Below are positions 1 to 7,719 of a stretch of DNA of 34,861 bases, in pieces. The notes under the pieces are model-generated. The model worked only from the letters and a program-made list of their open reading frames with translations. It was not told the origin of the DNA and did not search any database. A program made the translations under genes and the position numbers. The DNA comes from JANMGV01 sp037440405 (GTDB taxonomy: Bacteria > Planctomycetota > Planctomycetia > Pirellulales > Pirellulaceae). Location: positions 1 to 34,861 of the forward strand of contig JBBIUE010000058.1 in the NCBI GenBank assembly GCA_037440405.1, written 5' to 3'. How positions within the stretch are numbered: position 1 is the stretch's first letter; every line of letters starts with the position of its first letter.

Positions 1-703
1 CTAGGTTCTCAAGAGATTCTGAAGTCCGTTGAACTTCGGAGGCACTTCCCGCAAAGAAATAAACACTCCAGTTCAACTTCATCGTGGCGAGGGTACCACG
101 CATAAAGATAAGAAGTAAGTCAGCCAAAGCCAAACTGGAGTGCGGAAGGGAAAATGTGAAAGGAGGTGGTGCCGATGGGATGAACCATCGTTTGGGTTGG
201 AAAGCGCTAATCATCACCTCTGGGTCCAAGCACTCGGCTCCATCCGAAATTCGCGACTTTCGCCAGCGAAAGTGCCGGAAGGTGAAAATAATCGCCAAAC
301 CAACTCTCTCAATGTAAACTCATCTCCCCATGATTACAAGAAGCCCAGACAGTTTTGGCCAAAATTTTTTCGTTGTTTGACAACTTCCCGCGTCGAAACA
401 CTCTCAGAAATAGTTTTCAGCTCTTGGATTTGACGATGATGCTGTTCTGAGCTCTGGACAAGTTCTCGGATTCCAATACTTGATTACCAGATTCAGATTT
501 CGGGGACGCAGAAGCGATTTTCCTCATCATGGCAGCATGTGAGGAGCAACTTGGTTAGAATCTAGGAATTGCAGGCGGGAGCAGCGGCTTCATGAGCGAG
601 GCCAATTCTCACNNNNNNNNNNAGATCCCCCTGCAGGAACCGCTGAGCAAACTGTTGTCCTACCACGAAGACCCTCCGTCCCAACGATGCACTAAGGCTG
701 ACC
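1..703. other. Gene-poor leader region with no supported gene
   Basis: The two short open frames here (84-317 and 140-433, plus strand) overlap each other in different frames, have no convincing ribosome-binding site and no recognisable motif, so I do not call them. A perfect 12-base palindrome TTTTGGCCAAAA at 353-364 runs into six T, but it has no loop and is a poor terminator. A run of N breaks the region at 613-622. AAGG at 694-697 is a plausible ribosome-binding site for the gene starting at 704. Confidence 0.6.
613..622. other. Assembly gap (10 N)
   Basis: Ten consecutive N are present. A round number of N usually marks a scaffold join of unknown or estimated length, so the true distance and content between the leader and the DUF1501 gene are unknown. 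Part of an upstream gene or the operon promoter may be missing here. Confidence 0.99.
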
Positions 704-2080
704 ATGTGGATATTTCAAGGTAAAGGTTCCACCCACACTTGCGGCGGAATGATACGCCGAGATTTTTTGCAAGTGGGTGCCCTGGGAGCTATCGGCTTCA
801 CCCTCGCTGATGCATTCCGTGCCAAGGCTTTTGGAGGTGTGGAGTCTGGTCACGATGATCGGTCCTGCATCATGATCTTCAACCTTGGTGCGCCAAGTCA
901 CATCGACACCTTCGACATGAAGCCGGACGCTCCAGCTGAGATTCGTGGTCCGTTCAAGCCGATTCCTACGAACGCGACGGGCATTCAGATTTCCGAGATT
1001 TTTCCAAAGCACGCAAAAATTGCGGATAAATTTTCGATCGTTCGTTCGTGCTTTCATAGGGGGGCTGCTGTTCATGATGCCGGGTGGCAGATCATGCAGA
1101 CTGGGCGACAGTTTACAGGCGGTGTCAATACACCTCACGCGGGTTCGGTCGTCGGTTATTTGCGCGGTCGGCGCAGCGACTTGCCCCCGCATGTCGTCCT
1201 TCCCGAAACGATGGGGCGCGGTGGCGGCAACCTTCCGAATGGTCAGGCTGGTGGTTTTCTAGGTAAGGCTCACGATCCTTTTTCGCTGATGGCAGACCCA
1301 TCGCAGAAGGACTTCAAAGTTCCCGATTTATTGCCTCCTGAGCAGATCGGGGAGGTTCGATTGGATCGACGTCGTCGCATGCGATCGGTAATCGATGCTA
1401 GCACGCGGGAATTTGAGGCCAGCGATTCCGCTAAGCTTTTGGACGAAAATTTCCAGTCCGCGTATCGTCTGATGACAAGTCCACAAGCGCTGGCTGCGTT
1501 CGACCTAAGCAAGGAACCGGATCTGGTACGAGAACGTTACGGAATGAACCGCTTTGGTCAGTGTTGCTTGCTGGCACGTCGACTGATCGAGGCCGGCGTT
1601 CGCTTCGTCACGATCAACACCTTCCTCACCGTCTTCGATGAAATCACCTGGGATATCCATGGAAGCAAACCATTCACTTCGATCGAGGGGATGAAGAATA
1701 TCGTCGCTCCCATGTACGATCAAGCTTATTCGGCTCTCATCGAAGACCTTGATCAACGTGGCATGCTTCCCTCGACCATGGTTTGTAACCTTGCCGAATT
1801 CGGACGAACGCCGAAGGTCAATCCAGCCGGTGGTCGCGATCACTGGCCGCAGTGCTATTCGGTGTATTTTGCCGGCGGAGGGGTGCAAGGAGGTCGGACG
1901 GTTGGAGCAAGCGATCCGATTGGTGCCGTGCCCGCTGACCGACCGGTCGAACCTGCTGAGGTCGTTGCCACGATCTTCCATGCTCTCGGTCTCAAGCTTG
2001 ACACGCTTCTCCCTGGTCCAGCGGGACGTCCCTTTCCCATCGTCGATTTCGGTGCCCATGAAATCCACGAATTATTCTAG
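704..2080 (+). CDS. DUF1501 family protein (secreted, sulfatase-like fold)
   Basis: 458 residues. The N-terminus has CGG-M-I-RRDFL followed by a hydrophobic stretch (residues 13-40), the Tat-like leader usual for DUF1501 proteins, so export to the periplasm is likely. Family hallmarks visible are APSHIDTFD with a following proline-rich loop near residues 65-80, the EFGRTPKVN block, GRDHWP, and AGGGVQGG with GASD near the C-terminus. DUF1501 proteins belong to the alkaline phosphatase/sulfatase superfamily by fold, but substrates are generally unknown. In planctomycetes they typically pair with DUF1549/DUF1553 proteins, and one follows directly here. ATG 704 has AAGG six bases upstream. ATG 749 (at MIRRDFL) is an alternative that would drop the CGG motif. 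The start lies 81 bases after an assembly gap. Family assignment is firm; function is not. Confidence 0.92.
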   Translation: MWIFQGKGSTHTCGGMIRRDFLQVGALGAIGFTLADAFRAKAFGGVESGHDDRSCIMIFNLGAPSHIDTFDMKPDAPAEIRGPFKPIPTNATGIQISEIFPKHAKIADKFSIVRSCFHRGAAVHDAGWQIMQTGRQFTGGVNTPHAGSVVGYLRGRRSDLPPHVVLPETMGRGGGNLPNGQAGGFLGKAHDPFSLMADPSQKDFKVPDLLPPEQIGEVRLDRRRRMRSVIDASTREFEASDSAKLLDENFQSAYRLMTSPQALAAFDLSKEPDLVRERYGMNRFGQCCLLARRLIEAGVRFVTINTFLTVFDEITWDIHGSKPFTSIEGMKNIVAPMYDQAYSALIEDLDQRGMLPSTMVCNLAEFGRTPKVNPAGGRDHWPQCYSVYFAGGGVQGGRTVGASDPIGAVPADRPVEPAEVVATIFHALGLKLDTLLPGPAGRPFPIVDFGAHEIHELF

Positions 2081-2108
2081 CATCCTGACTTTGAAATCAT
2101 CTTTTCCT

Positions 2109-4652
2109 ATGTGCCGACGTTGTTGCAGCCTGCCACTGTTTAATCATGTTGAATTCAACCGGTCGCGCTTTGCCGGTTGTGGAGGAGTCCTAGCGATTCT
2201 CGTTTGTGTGCTGATGTCACTTGCGCAAGCTTCTGAACCCTCGATCGTGGTGCTTCCCTCAACGATTCAGCTCGATTTTCGTGGTGCCTTTCAAAGCTTG
2301 ATCGTGCAATCGGTCGCTGCGGAGGGAGTTCTCGGTCTCCAAATCACGAGCGGAATCGATTTTTTTAGTTCCGACGAAACCGTCGCGACGGTAAGCAATG
2401 GACAGGTTTTCGCGGTGGGAACCGGGGAAACGACCATTCGCGTCACTTCTGCATTAGGCTCGGCGTCGGTACCTGTAACTGTGCGTTTTGGCGATTCCCC
2501 GAAGCCTTGGGAGTTCGAGAACCACGTACAATCAGTCTTAGCTCGGCAAGGGTGCAATTCAGGAGCGTGTCACGGGGCTCTTGCCGGCAAAGGTGGATTT
2601 CGCCTATCGCTTCGCGGCTATGATGCCGACGCTGATCATTTCAATATCACGCGCGCCGATCGCTCACGGCGTGTCGAATTGCTTGAACCAGGGCAATCGC
2701 TTTTGTTGCTGAAACCCAGCGGTCTACTTCCGCACAAAGGCGGACTGCGACTCTCTGCCAATTCTCCTGATTTTCAAGTGGTCGCGGATTGGTTGGCAGA
2801 TGGAGCGCCCCGAAAACGGCTCGAAGAACCCAGGCTAACGTCAGTCGAACCGCTTCCGCGCCGCGTCCGATTGGGAACCGGCGATGAGCAGCAGTTGGTT
2901 GTCCTCGCTCATTTCGACAACGGTCGCATCGAGGATGTTACATCGTGGTGCAAGTTCAGTTCATCGGATGAGTCGATCGCTCTTGTCGATGAGCGGGGCA
3001 CGATGCAAGTTGTCGGCCCAGGTGTTGGAGCCATTATTGTTTGGTATGCAAGTCGGGTCGAGTTGGTTGAGGTAGTCGTTCCGTTCTCCGAGCCAGTAGG
3101 TGATTTGACGCGACTTCCAATCGCCAATCTAATCGACGCTGCCGTAGCTGAACAATTAACGCAGCTGGGCTTAACCGCTTCCGAACGCTGTTCGGACGAG
3201 ACCTTTCTTCGCAGAGCCTATCTCGACACGATCGGCTTATTGCCAAACGAATCGGAAATCGAGCAGTTTCGGCTCGATCGCTCACCAGATAAAAGAAGCC
3301 GGCTGGTCGAAGGTCTCCTCAATCGCCCGGAATTCGTCGACTATTGGACATATCGTTGGTCGGATGTTTTGATGCTCAACGGGACATTACTCCTCCCGGA
3401 GGCTCTGAAGTCTTATTACCTTTGGATTCGCTCCCACGTCGAACGCAATACGCCCTGGGATCAAATGGTTCGAGAAATTGTTGTTGCTCGCGGTGATTCC
3501 TTTGAGAACGGAGCGACAAACTTTTATGCACTGTTCCAAGACCCGGAAAATATGACGGAAAATACGAGTCAGGCGTTCCTGGGATTATCGATTGGATGTG
3601 CTCGCTGCCACAATCATCCACTGGAAAAGTGGACAAACGACCAATACTACGCGATGGCTGGTATGTTTGCGCGAGTTCGTGCCAAAGGCTGGGGCGGTGA
3701 CGGTCGAGAAGGAGATGGGCGCCGATCGATTGTCACTTCGGAGCGTGGGGAACTGATTCAACCATCAACTGGCCGTCCACAACTCCCCGCACCGCTGGAT
3801 GCTGACCCGATCGACCCGGAGAGCAAGCAGGATCGCCGAGAATCGTTGGCGAGTTGGCTCACCTCGCCGGAAAACCCATACTTTACCAAAGCTGTTGTGA
3901 ACCGGGTTTGGGCAAATTTTTTTGGCATCGGAATCATCAATCCAGTCGATGACTTGCGCGTCAGCAATCCGCCTTCGAACAAGCGGCTGCTTGAAGCGCT
4001 GAGTCAGTACCTCATCGATCATCAGTATGACCTGAAGAGTCTGATGCGGCTCATTCTTCTTTCGGAGACGTATCAACGCAGTAGCGGTCCGGTCCCAGGA
4101 AATCAGGGTGATAAGAAGTACTTTTCGCGGTACTATCCGAAACGGCTCATGGCAGAGGTGCTCCATGATTCGGTATGTCAGGTAACTGGCGTGCCGAGCA
4201 AATTCACCGAGATTGAATTTCCTGGAGCTGACAAGCGTGCGACCAACTTCTATGCAGAGGGGACGCGAGCGACGCAACTGTACGATTCCGCAGTCGCGAA
4301 CTATTTTCTGAAGACCTTCGGCCGTAATCAGCGTCGGATCGTTTGCGAATGCGAACGCAGCGACGAACCGACAATCGTGCAGGTACTTCACCTCAGTAAT
4401 GGCGAGACGTTAAACGCAAAACTCGCGCAGTCCGGCAATGTTGTCGATCATTTGTTGACGGAGTACAGTGAATTCAATGCAGAGCTCGTCAAGCGAGCTT
4501 ATCGCATGTGCTTTGCTCGAGATCCCACCGATCGTGAAGTTGCCGAGGTGATTCAGGCCTCTTTCGAGGATTCCGCGGTTCCGCTGCGGCAACTGATCGA
4601 GGATCTTCTTTGGAGCTTGATGACCTCACGCGAATTTCTCTTCAACCACTAG
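2109..4652 (+). CDS. Planctomycete PSCyt1-like / DUF1549 / DUF1553 haem-binding protein with Ig-like domains
   Basis: 847 residues from ATG 2109. A signal peptide ends near ALAQAS, about residue 37. Visible order: an Ig-like (BIG2-type) domain; a cytochrome-like segment with C149-x4-C154-H155 followed by GKGGFRLSLRGYD; a second Ig-like domain; DUF1549 (FLRRAYLDTIGLLP block); a second haem-type motif CARCH (C497, C500, H501); and DUF1553 (NRVWANFFG, then LILLSETYQRS). These proteins are exported, planctomycete-typical and tied by co-occurrence to DUF1501 partners. Electron transfer in envelope degradation reactions is a common guess, not proof. The open frame extends back to 1749, but that part is antisense-like overlap with the DUF1501 gene. 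ATG 2058, overlapping that gene's end by 23 bases, is an alternative start. Gap to the next gene is 15 bases. Confidence 0.92.
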   Translation: MCRRCCSLPLFNHVEFNRSRFAGCGGVLAILVCVLMSLAQASEPSIVVLPSTIQLDFRGAFQSLIVQSVAAEGVLGLQITSGIDFFSSDETVATVSNGQVFAVGTGETTIRVTSALGSASVPVTVRFGDSPKPWEFENHVQSVLARQGCNSGACHGALAGKGGFRLSLRGYDADADHFNITRADRSRRVELLEPGQSLLLLKPSGLLPHKGGLRLSANSPDFQVVADWLADGAPRKRLEEPRLTSVEPLPRRVRLGTGDEQQLVVLAHFDNGRIEDVTSWCKFSSSDESIALVDERGTMQVVGPGVGAIIVWYASRVELVEVVVPFSEPVGDLTRLPIANLIDAAVAEQLTQLGLTASERCSDETFLRRAYLDTIGLLPNESEIEQFRLDRSPDKRSRLVEGLLNRPEFVDYWTYRWSDVLMLNGTLLLPEALKSYYLWIRSHVERNTPWDQMVREIVVARGDSFENGATNFYALFQDPENMTENTSQAFLGLSIGCARCHNHPLEKWTNDQYYAMAGMFARVRAKGWGGDGREGDGRRSIVTSERGELIQPSTGRPQLPAPLDADPIDPESKQDRRESLASWLTSPENPYFTKAVVNRVWANFFGIGIINPVDDLRVSNPPSNKRLLEALSQYLIDHQYDLKSLMRLILLSETYQRSSGPVPGNQGDKKYFSRYYPKRLMAEVLHDSVCQVTGVPSKFTEIEFPGADKRATNFYAEGTRATQLYDSAVANYFLKTFGRNQRRIVCECERSDEPTIVQVLHLSNGETLNAKLAQSGNVVDHLLTEYSEFNAELVKRAYRMCFARDPTDREVAEVIQASFEDSAVPLRQLIEDLLWSLMTSREFLFNH

Positions 4653-4656
4653 CTTT

Positions 4657-4662
4657 GAAAGG
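4657..4662 (+). promoter_or_regulatory. Ribosome-binding site of the phosphofructokinase gene
   Basis: GAAAGG lies five bases before ATG 4668 and just after the stop of the DUF1549/DUF1553 gene. It supports this start and suggests co-translation from one message. Confidence 0.7.
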
Positions 4663-4667
4663 CTTGC

Positions 4668-5843
4668 ATGACGTTCGATACACGGAGGCGAATCGGAGTC
4701 CTTACCAGCGGGGGTGATTGCCCTGGCTTGAACGCCGTCATTCGAGGTGTTTTCAAAGCAGCTCACTACCTAGGTTATGAGGTCTTCGGTTTCTTAGAGG
4801 GCTTTGAGGGACTGGCCGATCCCGTTCGTTACATGCCCCTCGAATTCCGAAATACGTGTGGCATTCTGATCCAAGGAGGGACCATACTCGGTTCATCAAA
4901 CAAGGGACGCTTCGGTGCGATCCGTAACGAATCGGAACGGGTTCGGATCGATCCGCAACTCTTGTTGAAAGTCAAAGAGAACCTTAATGATCTCAGCATC
5001 GACGGACTCGTCTGCATTGGTGGGGATGGTTCGCTGACCATTGCGCAACAGCTTTATGAAGTCGGCATACCCGTGGTCGGAGTACCAAAGACGATTGATA
5101 ATGACCTGCTCGTGACAGCTTATAGTTTCGGATTTGATAGCGCCGTCGCCTGTGCAACGGACGCCTTAGATCGATTGCACACGACGGCGGCCAGCCACAA
5201 TCGGGTGATCGTGCTTGAAGTTATGGGACGGCATACGGGTTGGATTGCTTTGCATGCAGGAATCGCCGGGGGAGGGGACGTCATCTTGGTCCCTGAGATT
5301 GATTGGACTTTTGAAAACGTCTGCGCGAAGATCCAACAGCGACGCAACATGGGAAAACAGTTTACCCTTGTGGTTGTGGCGGAAGGTGCCAAACTTCCTG
5401 GAGGCCATCTCGTTGCGAAAGAGCTGGCGGAGGGAAATCAGCAAATGCGATTAGGTGGCATTGGAGAATTGGTTGCGAGAGAAATTCAGGCTCGCACGAA
5501 CGTCGAAACACGTTGTGTTGTTCTTGGACATCTTCAGCGAGGGGGCGGACCGACTGCTTTCGATCGAGCCTTAGCGACTCAATTTGGGGCACATGCGATG
5601 CGCCTCGTCGAAGAAGGAAGCTTCGGCGAAATGGTCTACGCCGATCCCCCGGAAATCCGAAGTACACCGATCGCAAAAGCGGTCACCCAAATCTCGACAA
5701 TCGACCCGAACGGCTCCGCCGTCACTGCCGCACGCGCTTTGGGAATTTCCTTTGGCGACTTCCCAGGCTATACCAACCCGTTTTCAAAATCTGTTGTTCA
5801 CTCTCCAACCGCAGCCGAAAAATTCAACCCCATTCCATCGTGA
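4668..5843 (+). CDS. pfkA: 6-phosphofructokinase (probably ATP-dependent, group III-like)
   Basis: 391 residues. Phosphorylates fructose 6-phosphate to the 1,6-bisphosphate in cytosolic glycolysis. Motifs: GVLTSGGDCPGLN near residue 10 (phosphate donor loop), GGDGS at 118-122, PKTIDND at 140-146 with catalytic D144, MGRHTGW (sugar-phosphate binding), and GHLQRGGGPTAFDR. By comparison with the E. coli enzyme, G121 sits where ATP enzymes have Gly104, whereas diphosphate enzymes carry Asp. K141 sits where classic ATP enzymes have Gly124 and diphosphate enzymes have Lys. The Gly/Lys mix is known from group III enzymes and mostly points to ATP use, but assay alone would settle the donor. It lies 15 bases after a haem protein gene and 2 bases before a DUF1080 gene, an unusual setting for a glycolytic enzyme. 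Confidence 0.94.
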   Translation: MTFDTRRRIGVLTSGGDCPGLNAVIRGVFKAAHYLGYEVFGFLEGFEGLADPVRYMPLEFRNTCGILIQGGTILGSSNKGRFGAIRNESERVRIDPQLLLKVKENLNDLSIDGLVCIGGDGSLTIAQQLYEVGIPVVGVPKTIDNDLLVTAYSFGFDSAVACATDALDRLHTTAASHNRVIVLEVMGRHTGWIALHAGIAGGGDVILVPEIDWTFENVCAKIQQRRNMGKQFTLVVVAEGAKLPGGHLVAKELAEGNQQMRLGGIGELVAREIQARTNVETRCVVLGHLQRGGGPTAFDRALATQFGAHAMRLVEEGSFGEMVYADPPEIRSTPIAKAVTQISTIDPNGSAVTAARALGISFGDFPGYTNPFSKSVVHSPTAAEKFNPIPS

Positions 5844-5845
5844 AC

Positions 5846-6565
5846 ATGAAACTCTCAAAATCCCAGCACTATCAATTCTGGCACCGTCGTTCTTTTCAGC
5901 ATCGCAACTCTATCGTCACGCACGCTCTGAGTTGGTTTTTCGCTTCGCTGCTACCGAGCTTGCTATTGGCACAAGAATCGACGTCTCTCGAGACCTCGAA
6001 GAACTCGGAAGGTTGGGTCGATTTGATCAAACCAGGATCGCTTGACGGCTGGACGAAAACGAATTTCGGCGGTGAAGGAGCCGTTCAATGTGACAAAGAC
6101 GGTGTCATCCATCTCGCTGTCGGTGAACCCATGACCGGCATTACTTTTGAGGGTGAGTTTCCCAAGGACAACTTCGAAGTGCGTTGGAAGGCTCGCCGAA
6201 TGCAAGGTTCGGATTTTCTCGTTGGCTTGACGTTTCCAATGCAGGATACACATTGCTCTTGGATTGCTGGTGGATGGGGCGGAAGCTTGGTCGGACTAAG
6301 TTCCATCAATAGCAGCGATGCGTCAGAGAATGAAACAACGGAATTCTTCACCTTTAAAAATGAGCAATGGTATTCGTTCTGGATTCGTGTCGATGCCGAA
6401 CGTATCACGGCGACCATTGATGACAAGCAAGTGATCAATGTGCCGAGGGCTGATCGCCGCTTTAGCATTCGTGGCGAAATGCGCGACAGTCGTCCGTTCG
6501 GTTACGCAGTTTTCCGCTCGAGCGTCGAAATCAAGGATTTCCAGTATCGCGTAATTAGCCCATAA
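5846..6565 (+). CDS. DUF1080 (3-keto-disaccharide hydrolase-type) exported protein
   Basis: 239 residues. A long basic n-region and hydrophobic segment ending in LLLAQ (about residues 28-44) give a signal peptide. The family opening is present as WVDLIKPGSLDGW, followed by a concanavalin-like beta sandwich with GITFEGEFPKDNFEVRW and the conserved WIAGGWGG and FFTFKNEQWYSFWIRV stretches. DUF1080 domains are abundant in planctomycetes; some hydrolyse 3-keto-glycosides. The start follows the phosphofructokinase stop by only two bases (TGA-AC-ATG), which implies translational coupling. An upstream in-frame extension to 5513 overlaps the kinase gene and is rejected because the signal peptide begins properly at 5846. 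The substrate is unknown. Confidence 0.9.
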   Translation: MKLSKSQHYQFWHRRSFQHRNSIVTHALSWFFASLLPSLLLAQESTSLETSKNSEGWVDLIKPGSLDGWTKTNFGGEGAVQCDKDGVIHLAVGEPMTGITFEGEFPKDNFEVRWKARRMQGSDFLVGLTFPMQDTHCSWIAGGWGGSLVGLSSINSSDASENETTEFFTFKNEQWYSFWIRVDAERITATIDDKQVINVPRADRRFSIRGEMRDSRPFGYAVFRSSVEIKDFQYRVISP

Positions 6566-6685
6566 GAGGTCGTTGAACGTAGTTGCTTTGGACAGTGTGA
6601 GCCCTTCCAGAACAATTACGAGTTGGTGTGCCAGGAAGCAGCCACCTCTCTATTCAGGCTACTCACGGCTTGATTGACTCGACTG

Positions 6686-7006
6686 CTAGGCCGTCACGTC
6701 TTGGTTCCGAGTGTGAATCGGAAATCGGCTTCGAAAGAATAGCTTCTCCCACCAGTGAGCTGGTCGGAGCCGAGGGTCATTGTACTCGATGACATGCAGT
6801 TTTCCCCGTCTGGTGCGAACAGTGAGAGCTGTTTCGGATATCTCTTCAACAGTCCAATACTTTTCGACTTCGTAGTAATACTCCTCGCCAAAGCGAGATG
6901 GACTGACGTTCATCGCTCGCGGTGATGGTCGTGTTCCATGCTTTGCCATCCGAAAGACGACCGGATCGCCTACGCGAAAGTTCTGACTCCAAAGGCTCCG
7001 TAGCAT
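6686..7006 (-). CDS. Small conserved-looking protein of unknown function
   Basis: 106 residues from ATG 7006; an in-frame TTG at 7036 is a weaker alternative. No membrane segment or signal peptide. The body looks like a compact beta-rich domain: FRVGDPVVFRMAKHG, then a tyrosine-rich EEYYYEVEKYW, then ALTVRTRRGKLHVIEYNDP, ending in LRPAHWWEKLFFRSRFP. The GD-VVF and TVRTRRGK-H pattern resembles small SH3- or KOW-like folds, but this is only an impression. From its composition I believe it is a planctomycete-conserved protein. It converges with the DUF1080 gene across 120 bases and stands alone upstream of a 700-base gene-free stretch. Confidence 0.72.
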   Translation of the reverse strand: MLRSLWSQNFRVGDPVVFRMAKHGTRPSPRAMNVSPSRFGEEYYYEVEKYWTVEEISETALTVRTRRGKLHVIEYNDPRLRPAHWWEKLFFRSRFPIHTRNQDVTA

Positions 7007-7351
7007 GGGATCAATCGCACCTTCCAGACTCAACAATCCGACTCAACTGGATTCAATCATTATTATTAGTTCGCCGGTGTCCCTGAGTGAAGGCCATGAA
7101 TTCCATTTCGGTCATAAAAAAATATGTTGTTTTGATTAATGTCAGTCAGAGCTAGCTCTCGCGCGAGCCAGTGCGTGTTCACCCGTGGTGTTGATCACGC
7201 GACCACGATACTGTTGGCTGTTGAACATATTCAAGACCGAACAGTTGGCGAAGCGCGAACCGGTGATCAGATTCAGACCTTCCTATCGATGATTGGGCAA
7301 TCATCAACTTTCTCTCGCCTTCGGAATCGGAGAAACGGGAACGCTCTGAAA

Positions 7352-7367
7352 AACGGGTTCAACCGTT
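7352..7367. repeat. Palindrome AACGGGTTCAACCGTT (copy 1)
   Basis: Imperfect inverted repeat with ACGG and ACCGT arms. It matches the motif at 7444-7457 in inverted orientation, with one extra G. Confidence 0.5.
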
Positions 7368-7443
7368 AAGGAACGCAATTTTTGCTCCAACCAGACGCTC
7401 GTCGTCATCAGTCTTCGCCGAGTTGCATGAGTGGGCTTTGGAA

Positions 7444-7457
7444 AACGGTTGAACCGT
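7444..7457. repeat. Palindrome AACGGTTGAACCGT (copy 2)
   Basis: ACGGTT-G-AACCGT is a perfect 6+6 dyad around one central base, about 90 bases from copy 1. It may be a regulator-binding site or a short dispersed repeat. Confidence 0.5.
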
Positions 7458-7719
7458 GCGAAATCGCTTAACGACTGCACCTGGAATGTGCCTGTGACAA
7501 CTGTGAACGACGTGCGCGAGTTCGGCTTACGACTGCTAAGTCATGATGTTTGTGGGCAGGCATAACCCACAATCTGTATGGATTCTTGTTTGATGGAACT
7601 CGAATGAATGCAGCAAGTGCCCTGTTTGGCTACAATAGCAGGTCTTCGGCTAGCGGAAGATTTTGGTTTCCCTTTGTGATTGAGATACCGTTGTTTGCTT
7701 AGTTTGCGGCGATTTTGAC

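Larger units (their letters stand above)
7007..7719. other. Intergenic region with two related palindromic motifs
   Basis: About 700 bases without a supported gene between the small unknown (-) and the radical SAM gene (+). A 76-codon plus-strand frame at 7139-7369 has no ribosome-binding site or recognisable motif. The main structure is a pair of short inverted motifs at 7352-7367 and 7444-7457. An AT-rich patch lies around 7115-7140. Confidence 0.5.

Noticed and set aside
353..370. TTTTGGCCAAAA followed by T-run as a terminator
   Set aside because: The palindrome has no loop and a weak stem, and no gene ends upstream.
84..433. Two overlapping plus-strand open frames of 77 and 97 codons
   Set aside because: They overlap in different frames, have no ribosome-binding site or recognisable motif, and read like random translation.
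1749..2108. 120-residue N-terminal extension of the DUF1549/DUF1553 gene
   Set aside because: It lies inside the DUF1501 coding region in another frame, and a proper signal peptide starts at 2109.
7139..7369. 76-codon plus-strand frame
   Set aside because: No ribosome-binding site or motif, and it ends inside the palindromic motif at 7352-7367.
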